A DNA stretch of 59,637 bases from IMG/VR virus record IMGVR_UViG_3300047562_002733, positions 1-59,637 of that record. One strand, 5' to 3'. The notes beneath the pieces are model-generated. The model did no database searches and was not told where the DNA came from. It saw only the letters and a list, made by a program, of their open reading frames with translations. Shown here piece after piece: positions 33,648 through 44,636 of the stretch. Each line of letters starts with the position of its first letter. Position 1 is the stretch's first letter. Source of the stretch: a virus. The position numbers and the translations under genes were made by a program.

Positions 33648-35480
33648 CTACGGACCTATGACCACGGAAGGAGAGGCGCTATCCAGTGAAATACTTAATG
33701 CTGGAGCAGCAACAGAGACTCCTGTCTTCACTGAAGGATCTTCAACGTTAACTGCCACAGCAGCAGCAGGAACAAGAATTCTTACATTGATTGCTGCCGT
33801 TGCCGAACCTGGGTACTGCCGCCCAGGACCCCAGATAATCCTGACAGCGCCACCGCCGCCATCAGAACCAACCCTGGCCGTGTCGTCCTCTGCACCACCA
33901 CCGCCGCCGCCATAGAGACCGCCAACACCAGCAGCGCGACCGCTGCCGCCGCCAGAGCCGCCGCCTCCTGGGTTATTTGGAGCACCACCAAGCCCGTTAG
34001 CTCCTTCCCCAAAGATCCCGACACCGCCGCCAGCGTTATTTGGAGCGCCGCCGGCTTGCTGGCCGCCGCCACCGCCGCCACCGCCGCCACGTCCATCACT
34101 GCCAATACCGGTATTGGTTTCCCCGCCGTCACCTCCATAACCGGAGTAACCGCCAGCACCGCCACCACCGCCGCCGCCTTGGTTTGAGGTGCCGCCTCCG
34201 CCGAATCCGCCTTCTCCAGCCCAGTCCGGAGAGGCATAATTTGCATCAGTTATAGCTGGATATCCAGGCTGAGCCGAGGACCCGGTTCTAGGGCCGCCTG
34301 CTCCCCCTACGGCCCAGCATAATTCGCTGGTTCCGCGAAGTAGGACTGAATCTCCACCTTTGGAGCCGGCGCTATCGACCGTTGCCCCGCCAGCGCCGCC
34401 AGCGCCAACATTAACGGTCAACAACTCTCCTGGGGTTACAAGAATATCATTGACATAAGCAATGGCACCGCCGCCGCCACCGCCGGCACTGATTGCGCTA
34501 CCTCCAGGGCAACCCGACGATCCGCCGCCACCACTGACACAAAGAACAGAAATGCTGAAGACGTTGTCTGGCACCTCAAAGCTATAGCTTCCTGCTGTGG
34601 TGTAAATCTGCTGACCATATTGAGCGATGTAGGGTGGATTAGCCACCAAAGAAGTGGTTGCAACAGGAGGTCTAACCGCTATCGGGGTCTCGACTTCTGG
34701 AATATAATTTACAACTCGTAACTCAGTAGTAGAAACAAACACAATAGTAGCTGGCTCGCCAACATTAGCAGGGGGTACCCCTGTCGTGTAAATACTGGAA
34801 ACAACAGGAACGTTAGCGATAACACCAGTCGAAACGATTGGCGCTGCACCAATTAGTTCAATGGTCTTAATATCAGGAACTCCTCTCGCATTGATTGACG
34901 GGCTCAGTCCAACTGTTTGAATTGTCGCGAGGGGGACTGTTTCTGTCGTGGTAATTTCTACATTAGTAATAATGGTGTCGAATTCAGATAAGACTGGAGT
35001 AACTGAGTAGCCAAATGATTGGATTTGTGGTTTTATGTATGTATTCCCCTCTACTTCTACTGTTTCATTCCAAACAGGAAGCACCTCAGAGACGACCATC
35101 TTTGGCCCTGGATTTGGACCAACGTTCGTCCAGAGGGTTCCATCGTAAACCCAAATATCATTATTGAACCTTTCGACGACCCCATCTCCACTAATAGCAG
35201 ACGGAAACAAAGCGTTCAGACGACCTTGAGGATTATCGCCGGTATCATTGATACACCCTATCATCTGATCCGGAGAATCATCATAGATAACCGGTTCTGG
35301 AGGCAAATTTACATAAGTGATACCTGGCGCTACCGGAGTAAAAATTGCAGCACTCTCGGACGCAGGTACTTCCGGCGTTATGCCGCCTGAATCAGGGACA
35401 GAAACATAGCAGGATTGAATTATGTCCGGTGGAACTGCCGAAAGCGAAATGGCTATTACACTGGCGAGAACTTCTATCAT
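33648..35480 (-). CDS. Large glycine-rich tail-tip protein
   Basis: 610 aa. N-terminal half is Val/Thr/Pro beta-rich. Residues about 310-540 are dominated by Gly/Ala loops (GGGGGGGAGGYSG and similar), as in glycine-rich receptor-binding fibres. Short C-terminal beta domain. Start overlaps the hub gene stop (ATGA). Confidence 0.7.
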   Translation of the reverse strand: MIEVLASVIAISLSAVPPDIIQSCYVSVPDSGGITPEVPASESAAIFTPVAPGITYVNLPPEPVIYDDSPDQMIGCINDTGDNPQGRLNALFPSAISGDGVVERFNNDIWVYDGTLWTNVGPNPGPKMVVSEVLPVWNETVEVEGNTYIKPQIQSFGYSVTPVLSEFDTIITNVEITTTETVPLATIQTVGLSPSINARGVPDIKTIELIGAAPIVSTGVIANVPVVSSIYTTGVPPANVGEPATIVFVSTTELRVVNYIPEVETPIAVRPPVATTSLVANPPYIAQYGQQIYTTAGSYSFEVPDNVFSISVLCVSGGGGSSGCPGGSAISAGGGGGGAIAYVNDILVTPGELLTVNVGAGGAGGATVDSAGSKGGDSVLLRGTSELCWAVGGAGGPRTGSSAQPGYPAITDANYASPDWAGEGGFGGGGTSNQGGGGGGGAGGYSGYGGDGGETNTGIGSDGRGGGGGGGGGQQAGGAPNNAGGGVGIFGEGANGLGGAPNNPGGGGSGGGSGRAAGVGGLYGGGGGGAEDDTARVGSDGGGGAVRIIWGPGRQYPGSATAAINVRILVPAAAVAVNVEDPSVKTGVSVAAPALSISLDSASPSVVIGP

Positions 35481-37522
35481 GACGACCTACCAATCACTCC
35501 CCAATATAACGCATCAATAGAAGCAACAACTCCAGTGTTGCTAAAAGTCCACGATAATCCATTGGTCCTGTACAAGGCGGATGTACCATTTGCCCTGATA
35601 ATAACAGAAGAAAATGGCTGGTTTGGTATGACCTCTGGGATAGTTTGGATATTCATGCCATTCCTGTTACCAAGCAGCATCTTGTTTTGAATTGTGCCAA
35701 ATTTCTTTGCCTTTTGAGCCGCGTCACTTTTTCTGCTTACATAAGTATTCCCTTGTTTTATGAATACATCATCAGGGGCGTAAGGCATCGAAAACTCGGT
35801 TATACGTTGTGCTTGAGCACTTCCAAGTGCCAACTCCAGGCCGGAACTGGATTCCACAGTAAATCCAAGATTATTAGCATTTGCCCTAGAGGCGCTATCA
35901 GGCCTGGTCTCAGCGAAAGCACTTCGACCGGAGATCATTCTGACTGAAACATTTTCAACCTCCATATCCTTTTCTTCCCATAACTCATAAACAGTAGGAC
36001 TGAAGCTTACAGACCTAGCCAAGGTGGGTATTTTGTACTCTTCTGTGATAATCTTGGACACAAATCTTCTGTCTGTTACAATTTCATTAAAGCTAGCAGA
36101 ACGTACAAAGTCCCTAAGAGCCTTTCGTCTCACGTTGACACCAAAGACCCCTGAATCTTCATAAGTAATAACAGTCTTTTCCGAGATTTCATTCTGGGTT
36201 AAGTCTCTGGGCTGACTCCAGACCGGGGTCTTGTATTTTATCTTATAGGTCTTCTTTTTGCCACGCCACTTGAACTTAAAACTGCTTTTGACTGTTTCAT
36301 ATCTGAAGTTATTGTACAAGAAGAACTGTGAATAAAGCAGGCCAGGCTCTGACTGCTGCACAGTCGCGCAAATAGGTTGGTACGTCTTGGTGATTTCCCT
36401 TTTTATTGTATCATAGTCTTCTGGTTTTTGGCCAACGTCTCTGTACTTGTACTCATAGTTCGTCACTGTAACTTTTCTCGACAGCACTGAGCCTATTCGT
36501 TGCATTTGTAGGCGCTTGTAGTACGGGTCTAACAGGAAGGCTGTTTTGCCTTTAATATAATCCGGAGCGGTTTCAGCTAGTATACTATGCTCCACTGTTC
36601 TTCTTTGTTTTACTCTGTCCCATTTGTCATACAGTGTAATCGTCTCCGTCTTTGGAACGTAAGAGAATACAGGAGGAGCATAATAGTACCTAGAGGTAAC
36701 ACCCTCATCTTCGTCAAAACCTGCATCACCCTGTCCCCATACGATTGTTTTTTCGGGGGAAAGAACTATATCGTAATCCCAGTTATAAGGATTGGCACCT
36801 CCCTGGTCCGCAGCAACCTCTTTTTTCCCTAGCACAAGGGTGTTGTAGCTAACGGTAACAGCTTCTCCAGGTAGTTCGCCGCTGTTGATACTGCCAACTT
36901 CTACTACATTTTGCTCACTGAAAATTGGTGTCGGCCCATCATAAGAATCTAGTGCCCTAATCCTGAATACTTCACCTTGATCAAGGTACCCAAAATACGA
37001 CTCCGACACCAGTAGGTCATTCAAGATATTAACGTAGCCGCTACCAAAATCAAAAGTCGATATGCTGAATTTATTTGTTAACGGGATTGGATCGTGCTGA
37101 AGTCCTAGTGCATCTAGACATTGTTTGGCTATAGATTTCGCATTGATCGGAACAGTAACTATATCCTGCTCTGCTTCAGTTCTGTCTGCATTTTCGGGAT
37201 CGTTAAATGCAGTCCAGTCAATTGCCTCTCGTAAACTCGACAAATAAGTAAGTTTACAGCCAAGGCTTACTGTGGTCTGCTTGGTAAAAGGATTGGCAAA
37301 AAAGCTTAAAACACGCAGTCGCCTTGGAATGTTTCTTGCTAGCCCATTTTTCACGTATCCAAACGTCACTTGTTGACCGACGCTCGGCGTGATAATTCCA
37401 TCTATGACGCAATCACCCGTTGTAGTGATCAGGCCAGCCCCTTGGATAAAACTATCACTAACAGAGCCAGAGATCACCCTCCCTAAACTGCATGATACGG
37501 TGGCCCTGAGATCGATAGCCAT
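35477..37522 (-). CDS. Central tail hub / tail-associated protein
   Basis: 681 aa, second gene downstream of the tape measure in the position of siphovirus tail hub (Tal/gp27-like) proteins. N-terminal beta domain (VSCSLGRVISGSVSDSFIQG), helical insert, aromatic repeats. Assigned by position and size; no catalytic motif seen. Confidence 0.6.
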   Translation of the reverse strand: MAIDLRATVSCSLGRVISGSVSDSFIQGAGLITTTGDCVIDGIITPSVGQQVTFGYVKNGLARNIPRRLRVLSFFANPFTKQTTVSLGCKLTYLSSLREAIDWTAFNDPENADRTEAEQDIVTVPINAKSIAKQCLDALGLQHDPIPLTNKFSISTFDFGSGYVNILNDLLVSESYFGYLDQGEVFRIRALDSYDGPTPIFSEQNVVEVGSINSGELPGEAVTVSYNTLVLGKKEVAADQGGANPYNWDYDIVLSPEKTIVWGQGDAGFDEDEGVTSRYYYAPPVFSYVPKTETITLYDKWDRVKQRRTVEHSILAETAPDYIKGKTAFLLDPYYKRLQMQRIGSVLSRKVTVTNYEYKYRDVGQKPEDYDTIKREITKTYQPICATVQQSEPGLLYSQFFLYNNFRYETVKSSFKFKWRGKKKTYKIKYKTPVWSQPRDLTQNEISEKTVITYEDSGVFGVNVRRKALRDFVRSASFNEIVTDRRFVSKIITEEYKIPTLARSVSFSPTVYELWEEKDMEVENVSVRMISGRSAFAETRPDSASRANANNLGFTVESSSGLELALGSAQAQRITEFSMPYAPDDVFIKQGNTYVSRKSDAAQKAKKFGTIQNKMLLGNRNGMNIQTIPEVIPNQPFSSVIIRANGTSALYRTNGLSWTFSNTGVVASIDALYWGVIGRSS

Positions 37523-38269
37523 TTAGATTATCTGCCCCAATTGCATGGTGACGATATATTCTGTGGTTTTTACTCCGCTGATCACTTTTCTCTCGGCTGT
37601 CGCTATTGGCACGGAAATCGGATATAGATCCCCCGTGGTAGGCGTTGTTACGATTGTAGCTTCATACCATGCCCTGATATTGTTCCAACCAGCTTCCGTT
37701 GTCGCTCCTTCGATGTCTTTAATTTTGTAGACTACTTTGGGTCCTTCAATGTAATGAACTCCGCCCGCAGTCAGGTTGACACTGGGACCTTCCCCATAAG
37801 TATCGACTGGTTTTTTAAGCGTCAGGACGACGCCATTGATTGTAATCGTTCCAAAATCAGGCAGGTCTTCCTGCTCTGTTGCTAGCGCCTGTTCTCGCAG
37901 GAGTACCGCTAAGGCCTCGTTGGCATCAATGACTGATGCTGTTACGGCCAGCCAGTAACCATTTTGGTCAGCAACTGGTGGCTCATCAAACCAGCAGGCT
38001 ATATTACTCCAGGTCTGTCCTCCGGCTCCAGTGCCAGAAAACAAGACAGTTGTTCCGATGGATTCAGACGTGAGCGAATCTTCGTCGTTAATCCTAAGTG
38101 CTCGCCAGGCGTCGTACACGCTGACCAGGCTCAGCCATTCTGATGGTGTAACCAAGCCGGAAACCACCCATCGACGGGCAACCAGTCCAGCCCTTCCATT
38201 GGTCGCGTCATAAACCAAGGGCTGAGCGATTAACCTAGAGAAAGAAACACCGCCAATGGATATTGCCAT
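37523..38269 (-). CDS. Distal tail protein (probable)
   Basis: 248 aa, immediately downstream of the tape measure (TAATG overlap). Two beta-rich halves (LVTPSEWLSLVSVYDAWR, GPSVNLTAGGVHYIEG). Size and position match distal tail (Dit-like) proteins. Confidence 0.6.
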   Translation of the reverse strand: MAISIGGVSFSRLIAQPLVYDATNGRAGLVARRWVVSGLVTPSEWLSLVSVYDAWRALRINDEDSLTSESIGTTVLFSGTGAGGQTWSNIACWFDEPPVADQNGYWLAVTASVIDANEALAVLLREQALATEQEDLPDFGTITINGVVLTLKKPVDTYGEGPSVNLTAGGVHYIEGPKVVYKIKDIEGATTEAGWNNIRAWYEATIVTTPTTGDLYPISVPIATAERKVISGVKTTEYIVTMQLGQII

Positions 38270-41200
38270 TACAGTCCGTGTCTCAGGGCATCAAGAACAA
38301 AGTCGTTGTCATTACTGCGAACTTTTACATGGACATTCCAATCTTTAGCTGCAAGTGTGTTAACGGCACTACTTAGCTTTCCGATCTGAAGGGCTTGTTG
38401 AGCTTGGACGGATGCAAGTTCATTGATTGCCCTGCCACTTCTGATGTTGGCAGAAAGGCTGGACTGCAAGGCCTTAGTCATTTGACTTGAGGCGCCAGAT
38501 GCCGCTGCCACTGAAGCGCCAGGAATATTCGCTTTGACGCCTGTTTTTGGAGCGTCTAGTGCGCTCATGATATGGGCTGGGATCACAGTACCAGCACTTG
38601 GAGCTCTCCATAAGGCGTTTTTAGGTTTGTTGATCGGCCTAAGAGTACCCCCAGCACTTAAGAAGCCCTCCTGACCGAGTTCATTAACTTGATATACTTT
38701 ACCCGCCTCGGTGGGACCACCAGTCCACAGTCCTGGGATTCCAGCAATATTTATGCGGACAGTCAGACCATCTAGTGCTCTGATCTTGTTGCCTATCTGA
38801 GTTGCGGCTTCTGCAGCGTTATACAATTGACCCGCGACAAATTCAGCAGCAGGAGCGCCTACAGACGACAACGCATCACTGGCTTCGCTTGTTCCTTCGC
38901 CAAAGCTTGCTGCGGTGTTTGCCACTCCTTCTGAGATACCAGCAATCTCCTTGTTGATTTCAGCCGCTTTCTCAAGGTCTCCGACTTCTTCGGCTTCCTT
39001 TCGTTTTGCCAACAGGTAATCGATTACTTCTTCTTCTGCCTCCAGCCTCTTCAGTCGGAGTTCGTCAGCTCTCTCTTGAAGCTTCTGTCTTTCTGCTTCA
39101 AACTGTAGATTTTTTTTGGCGCCTTCTAATTCGAGCTCGGCAGTTTGTGCTTTTTGTGCTCTAATTCCTTCTTCAATCTTTTTAATTTCGAGTTTATCTG
39201 CTTGTTCTTTTGCTCTGGCTTCTTCTTCAATTGCTGCAATCCTGCGTGCGGACTCTTCTTCATCTCTTCTGATTGCTTCTTGTTCTGCTGCTCTTCGCTG
39301 CTCGATCGCCTCCCTATCGGCCGCCGCTTGCTCTGCCGCTTTTCTAGCTTTTTCTTGCACTGATGCTATTGCCTTTTCTCTCGCAAGTCGCTCTAGCTGA
39401 GCTCTGGCATCGAGTTTTTCTTCTTCGGTCTTTCCAAAAGCTGCTTGAAATTTAAGCTCTTTTTCTTTGATCGCTTGCTGTTCTTTTTCGGCTTTTGTCA
39501 GTCCTTGAAGTGATCTGATTTGGGCGGCATAACCGGCCTGCAATCGATTGTTATTTGCATCAATTTTAGCTGCTTCTTGGTCCAAGAACCTTAGACGAGA
39601 TTCAGAGGCGGTTCTTGCAGCCTGCAGGGCCTGTTGGATCAATTGAATTTGCTGCTGTGTAGCAGCTCTTCTTGCCTCTGAAGCAGCCTGGATTTGCTGA
39701 ATTTCTGCTTGCGCACTTCTTTCTGCTGCTGCATCAGCAGTTTTGCGACCTTTGATCTCGTTATCTATCTTATTCTTTTGCTTGTTTTCAATTATATCAA
39801 GCCTTTTCAGTTGATTTTGTATGGAACGCTCTTCCAGTTGATCATTGGTTAAAGTGCCTAGCTCTTTTCGCTGGTTAACCTCTTCAATTTTTGTTAGAAC
39901 TTCGTCTATGCCAGGACTGTCTATAGGTATTGATACTGACTGAGCCCCTAGCGCCTTCAATTGCTGATCCAAAACTCCCACCGTTTCTCGTAATGCACCA
40001 GTGCTCAATCCTTGTTCAATTACTTTTACAGTTACAGTGGCAACATAGCCGTTGATATCATCCAGGTTCTGACGTGCTTGCACCAGATTTGCTATTACAC
40101 TGGGGAGCTCAGGGGCTCTAACATTAATCAGGGCTTCAGCGGTTTCAAGTGAGCTTACGATTCGTTTTGCATTTTCTACCGAATCAGCGAGAGCTCCTGT
40201 GTCAATACCGATTCGGATGGTCGTCGCGGTAAACAGCGCTTGCAGCCCCTCTGCGCTGTCCTTCAGACGCTGAAGGTTGACCTGTGCAATAGCGATCTCT
40301 GCATTAACTTCACGCCATTTTTCTGGCTTCAAGCCTGGATCAAGCTCTTCTTCCAGCAACTGCTTGAGTCTGGAGATTTCATCTGATACACTAGATATCG
40401 TTGTAGCGTACTCTTTTTCTTCTGATGTCAACAAACCAGTCGCCCTGGCTGCTTCATCTTTTGCTATTTTCTGAGCCTTCAAGTCGGCCTCTAATTGCTT
40501 AACAGCTTCATCAAGCTGCTGAAGTTGAGACTCATATTGCGCTGCCGCTGCTATTGCCGCCTGCAGTTGAGGGTCTTGCTGAGCCCCTTGAATATCAACA
40601 CCTTTACCTTGTAATTCTCTTTGGATTGCAGCAATTTGTTCCCTTACCGTCTTTTCTTCCTGTGCCGCCAAGACCAGTCTCTGCTGGGCGTCAGTGGCAT
40701 CAATGAGACCTTCTCTGACTCGATCCTGTAGAGTTTGTTGAAGTCCTATGTTGGCATTTAAGTTCTTTTGCAGATTGAATAATTGAACAAGCTCAGGCCT
40801 TACGTTGGCATACCCCTCAGGGAATTTACCGGCTGCTATGGTAGCTTCTTCTTGTTTCGCTTTTAATTGTGTCAAGGCAGCCTCGGTCTTAGCTACCTGA
40901 GTCGAAATCAAGCCGTAACTTGCGCCCAGTTTTGCACTGGAAGCATTCAGTTGATTTTGCTTTTGTAGTATCTGCTCCGTCAGTTTATTGATTTCCTCCT
41001 GTGGAGCTCCTGCATTAGTTTTCGCTTCTAACTCTTTTTTTAGCTTGGCGATCTCGTCCTTTGTCTTGGCTGCATCGTTTGCACCGGTAACCAGCGCAGC
41101 AGACAGCCTGCTAATTGCTACTGTTTCCCTAGCGGAGGCATTCTCAACAGCCTTGAACTCTAATGCAAGTTGCTTTAATTGCGCTTCTGTTGCATCACCT

Positions 41201-43836
41201 GTCGCGGCCAGAGTAATTAATGTTCCAGTGACGGCGCCAATAGCGGTGCCTACCGGGCCAAAAACCGAACCAGCAAGAGCGCCAAAGCCAGCTCCTGCAA
41301 GCACCTTAGCAAAACGATCAAACGCGTTAGCAGCATTGTCGGCACCACCAGCAGCGGCATCAGAGCTAGGCGCCAGCGAATCCAGCAAGCTCTTGACGGC
41401 ATCAACCGACTCTTTTACGACCAGCGAGAACTCAAGCCACGCAAGTCCAAGTCCACTGATAGGCTGCTCCAGATCCTGGGTTTTGCCGGTGAGGTCCGTA
41501 ATTGCAGAATCAATTGCCTTCAGGCTTGTTTCAGACTCTCGATAAATGGTGTTTGACTTTTGAGCCGCATTGTTATATGCCTGTTGAAAAACAGCCAGGA
41601 CTCCAAGAGCAATACCGATCGGGCCTAATGCGGCCAAAAGTCCCCTGGCGCCAGCAGCGACACCATTGAACAGGCTGCCCAGGGGAGACAAGGCAGCCTT
41701 ACTGGCCTGTAGCCCACGGTTCAGTAACGAAGTCTTTGCCGACAGACTTTCCTTGCTAGCACCCAGGCCATCTGCTCCCTTCTTTGCTTCCTTACTGGAG
41801 GCAACAACATCAACCATCGCGGCCTTTAGTTCATTCAAGTTAGTCTTCAGGGCAATTGCTTGGGCTCCACCTTTGTCGAGTCCTGCGAGCTCTCTTCGCG
41901 TTGCGCCGATTGCGTTACGCAGTAGTGCCATCGATGTAGCGGGATCCTTTTTGGCTAATTCTCTGAGGCCAGCGAGTGTCTCTTTAGAGACGATCCTGGG
42001 GAAGCCGGCGATATTAGCAATACTCCTCAGCAGATTGCTAGATGCTATCTTTGCCGCCTCAGCAGACCTTACATACTTGGAAGTTCCGGACTGATAATCA
42101 TTGATAACTTTTGCTGCTTGCTGCACATTTTGCCCGAGGGCGCCGATGGCAGTGTTTGTTCCCTTTGCTGCATCTCCGACATTTTTCGTGGCGGCGGCGC
42201 CGGCCTTTGCGGCATCACTGAGGGTGCTAGTCCCCTCTCCCGCCGATTTCGCGGCACTAGCATATTGACCAATGCCAGAGGCGGCGCCACCAAGGGCTGA
42301 CTGAATGTCCGAGATATACTTAGTGACCGCGCCACCAAGGCCGCCAATCACTTTGACGCCAGACTGCAATGGCTTTAAGAATTTACCCAGAATCGCTAAA
42401 CCAACAGCCTCCAGAACTCCCGGAACCGAAGTCAGTTTTTCGATTAAAGGCGCAATCGCATTAATCAGCAAAACTACGGCCTCTACCAGGCTCAGGAACG
42501 CCTGTACTGCCCTGCCTCCGGCTGCACCGAAATTAGCAAGGATCTGGCCAATCGATTCAATATTGCTGACTTGACTCAGTCTTGAGAAAAAGTCAGTTAC
42601 AATTGCCTGTAATTTGATGAATACGTTAATAACTGGCTCAAACGCAGTTGCCAGATTTCTCAGGTTAAGCTCATTAAGGTTCCCAAATTGAGTTCTGACC
42701 TGATCAATCGTAACATTGCCTTCGGCCAGGCTGTTGGCTGCATCAATCGCAGAATCACCAAGCTTGCCGAACAGTAATGCGCTTTTACTTAGTTTTGGGA
42801 TATTTTCAAGCAGCACCTTACCTGTTATTCCCCCTGCTTTGACAAGTCGCTCAAGCTCCGCTACGCTGACGCCAATCGCATTAGCCAAATCGGATTTAAA
42901 GGCTGGATCCGCTTCAGATATCTGTTGGGTCAATTCTTCCGCCTGCAGCTTACCTTTTGCAAAGGCCTGAATGACGCCGTTTGTGACCCGCCGAGCTCGA
43001 TCACCGGAAATACCAAACGCAGCAAATCGACTCGAAAGTGCCTCCACAACGCTGGAAACGTCTTGGATACTCCCGCCAGTATTCAGGATAACAGGAGATA
43101 ACTGCTTGAAAGAATCCTGGACTGTATTGATATTTGTTCCAAGGCCCAGGGCGATTCGTTGAGACTCTTGCAGTGCTAAATTAGCGCCGGCACTACCCGT
43201 GCCAATAGCCTCAAATGCCAACCCAAAGGACTGTAGGTCTGCTGCACTTTTTATTACGGTATTGATTCCGCTAACAAACTGTCCGATTGCAATCGAGGCT
43301 GCCTGCAATCCCTGGGTGATACCTGCCAGTCCATCAAGGAAATCAACCAGACCCTGGGCTCTAAAGGATACCTTAACCTTGTCCCAGAAGCCCGAGGCGT
43401 TGGCTTCAGCTAGTTGGCGGCCTACTTCAGAGACCTTCCGGCTTGCAATCTCCCATTCTTTATTGATGACTCGGACGCTCGCCCCAGAGGCGACGACAAT
43501 CTCTCGATACTGAGCAATTGAGTCTCTAAGCTGCTTTTGTCTGTTGTATTGCTGCCTCAGGCTGGTCAGGCTACCGGCCTGGAGCTCCTCGGACTTCCTT
43601 TGTAGACTGATAATTTTATCAGCAGCCGTCAGCCTTTGTTTTTCAACAGCAACTAATTCTTTTACGCCCTTACTATTAACTCTGACTGAGACATCGATAA
43701 ACTTTTCTACGGTGCCACCAAGCAGTTTGTTAAGAGCTCTATCGGCACCTGCTACATCATTTAAGGCGTCTTGAAGAGCCTTGTTTACCTCGCTGGCATC
43801 AGCCTCAACTTTAAATCGAAGACTGTCAGCGGCCAC
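38269..43836 (-). CDS. Tape measure protein
   Basis: 1855 aa. Coiled coil almost throughout, with a tape-measure N-terminal domain at about 165-400 (TNGVIQAFAKGKLQAEELTQQI, then SEADPAFKSDLANAIGVSVA), central hydrophobic segments near 785-800 and 905-920, and long Glu/Arg/Ala helices around 1500-1650. At about 0.15 nm per residue it predicts a tail near 280 nm, hence a siphovirus. Confidence 0.95.
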   Translation of the reverse strand: MAADSLRFKVEADASEVNKALQDALNDVAGADRALNKLLGGTVEKFIDVSVRVNSKGVKELVAVEKQRLTAADKIISLQRKSEELQAGSLTSLRQQYNRQKQLRDSIAQYREIVVASGASVRVINKEWEIASRKVSEVGRQLAEANASGFWDKVKVSFRAQGLVDFLDGLAGITQGLQAASIAIGQFVSGINTVIKSAADLQSFGLAFEAIGTGSAGANLALQESQRIALGLGTNINTVQDSFKQLSPVILNTGGSIQDVSSVVEALSSRFAAFGISGDRARRVTNGVIQAFAKGKLQAEELTQQISEADPAFKSDLANAIGVSVAELERLVKAGGITGKVLLENIPKLSKSALLFGKLGDSAIDAANSLAEGNVTIDQVRTQFGNLNELNLRNLATAFEPVINVFIKLQAIVTDFFSRLSQVSNIESIGQILANFGAAGGRAVQAFLSLVEAVVLLINAIAPLIEKLTSVPGVLEAVGLAILGKFLKPLQSGVKVIGGLGGAVTKYISDIQSALGGAASGIGQYASAAKSAGEGTSTLSDAAKAGAAATKNVGDAAKGTNTAIGALGQNVQQAAKVINDYQSGTSKYVRSAEAAKIASSNLLRSIANIAGFPRIVSKETLAGLRELAKKDPATSMALLRNAIGATRRELAGLDKGGAQAIALKTNLNELKAAMVDVVASSKEAKKGADGLGASKESLSAKTSLLNRGLQASKAALSPLGSLFNGVAAGARGLLAALGPIGIALGVLAVFQQAYNNAAQKSNTIYRESETSLKAIDSAITDLTGKTQDLEQPISGLGLAWLEFSLVVKESVDAVKSLLDSLAPSSDAAAGGADNAANAFDRFAKVLAGAGFGALAGSVFGPVGTAIGAVTGTLITLAATGDATEAQLKQLALEFKAVENASARETVAISRLSAALVTGANDAAKTKDEIAKLKKELEAKTNAGAPQEEINKLTEQILQKQNQLNASSAKLGASYGLISTQVAKTEAALTQLKAKQEEATIAAGKFPEGYANVRPELVQLFNLQKNLNANIGLQQTLQDRVREGLIDATDAQQRLVLAAQEEKTVREQIAAIQRELQGKGVDIQGAQQDPQLQAAIAAAAQYESQLQQLDEAVKQLEADLKAQKIAKDEAARATGLLTSEEKEYATTISSVSDEISRLKQLLEEELDPGLKPEKWREVNAEIAIAQVNLQRLKDSAEGLQALFTATTIRIGIDTGALADSVENAKRIVSSLETAEALINVRAPELPSVIANLVQARQNLDDINGYVATVTVKVIEQGLSTGALRETVGVLDQQLKALGAQSVSIPIDSPGIDEVLTKIEEVNQRKELGTLTNDQLEERSIQNQLKRLDIIENKQKNKIDNEIKGRKTADAAAERSAQAEIQQIQAASEARRAATQQQIQLIQQALQAARTASESRLRFLDQEAAKIDANNNRLQAGYAAQIRSLQGLTKAEKEQQAIKEKELKFQAAFGKTEEEKLDARAQLERLAREKAIASVQEKARKAAEQAAADREAIEQRRAAEQEAIRRDEEESARRIAAIEEEARAKEQADKLEIKKIEEGIRAQKAQTAELELEGAKKNLQFEAERQKLQERADELRLKRLEAEEEVIDYLLAKRKEAEEVGDLEKAAEINKEIAGISEGVANTAASFGEGTSEASDALSSVGAPAAEFVAGQLYNAAEAATQIGNKIRALDGLTVRINIAGIPGLWTGGPTEAGKVYQVNELGQEGFLSAGGTLRPINKPKNALWRAPSAGTVIPAHIMSALDAPKTGVKANIPGASVAAASGASSQMTKALQSSLSANIRSGRAINELASVQAQQALQIGKLSSAVNTLAAKDWNVHVKVRSNDNDFVLDALRHGL

Positions 43837-43890
43837 TGGCTATTACTACGGCTTTCGTCCTCTAGTTTTCCGTAATTATTCCAACAAAAA

Positions 43891-43907
43891 GAGGCCCATT
43901 GGGCCTC
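43891..43907 (-). terminator. Terminator after the tail tube gene
   Basis: Stem GAGGCC/GGCCTC with a 5-nt loop, then TTTTTG on the minus strand. Would reduce transcription from tail tube into tape measure. Confidence 0.75.
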
Positions 43908-43930
43908 AGATGATGCGTTGTAACCGATGA

Positions 43931-44518
43931 TCAGGCGTTGAAGTCAGGATCAATCAGGTAAGGGCCATACCCCTGGATGGTGGCCTCCCAGGAAGCAATC
44001 GAGCCAGCCTCGATCGATTCAGTGTAGCCATTGATGGTGCCGTAGCCGTACACCGCTTCGTCGGTACCGGTCGGACCCACACGTAGCACCTTCACACGCA
44101 GCGCGTCGGCAATCGTGTTCCGCTCAGTCAGACGCAGCACATGATAGCCGGCATCCTTGAAGTCAGCAACGCCAGCAATCGACAGGCTCCAGGTCTTGGA
44201 GGTCGGCAGGCTTACGTTAAAGCCCTCGGTTTCATCATCATAGGTGATGATGTCTTCCGTGTTGGTATCAGTCTCCAGGGAAGCATTCGTCAGGCCGTAC
44301 AGACGGAACGGATCGTCCGTGCCGTCCATCGCCAGCGGCGTTGCGCCAACGCTGAAGATGCCAGAGGCATACGAAATCACCGCGCTGGCTGCAACGGGGG
44401 TTGCGGTATCAATGAAAGAAGCGGCATTCGTCACGCCAGTGAATGCCAGATCAACGTCAGCGGCAGCCAGCGGAACGATGAACAGATTATAGCCGAAGCT
44501 AGTAGAAAAATTTGCCAT
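43931..44518 (-). CDS. Major tail tube protein
   Basis: 195 aa. Position before the tape measure, beta-rich sequence and a tail-tube-like end (IASWEATIQGYGPYLIDPDFNA) support the call. It is set off by a long leader and a terminator, in keeping with high expression. Confidence 0.75.
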   Translation of the reverse strand: MANFSTSFGYNLFIVPLAAADVDLAFTGVTNAASFIDTATPVAASAVISYASGIFSVGATPLAMDGTDDPFRLYGLTNASLETDTNTEDIITYDDETEGFNVSLPTSKTWSLSIAGVADFKDAGYHVLRLTERNTIADALRVKVLRVGPTGTDEAVYGYGTINGYTESIEAGSIASWEATIQGYGPYLIDPDFNA

Positions 44519-44528
44519 GGCTTGGGTT

Positions 44529-44580
44529 CAGGTAGGAATGCCAGAGATTGGCACAAAGGAACGAAGCAGGTGCCTACCTG
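44529..44580 (-). promoter_or_regulatory. Structured leader of the tail tube gene
   Basis: Inverted repeat CAGGTAGG/CCTACCTG encloses a smaller GCCA/TGGC hairpin. It lies between a GGAATACTG motif (44608-44616) and the ATG (44518), so it would be in the mRNA leader. The rest of 44519-44636 has no gene. Confidence 0.35.
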
Positions 44581-44636
44581 CCTGCCCTAGGGTTCCAACT
44601 TGTTTATCAGTATTCCGAATATTTGGTTTTTATCAG

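Noticed and set aside
33648-34246. Coding ORFs in other frames of the Gly-rich fibre
   Set aside because: They arise from GC-rich repeats of the glycine codons and have no independent support.
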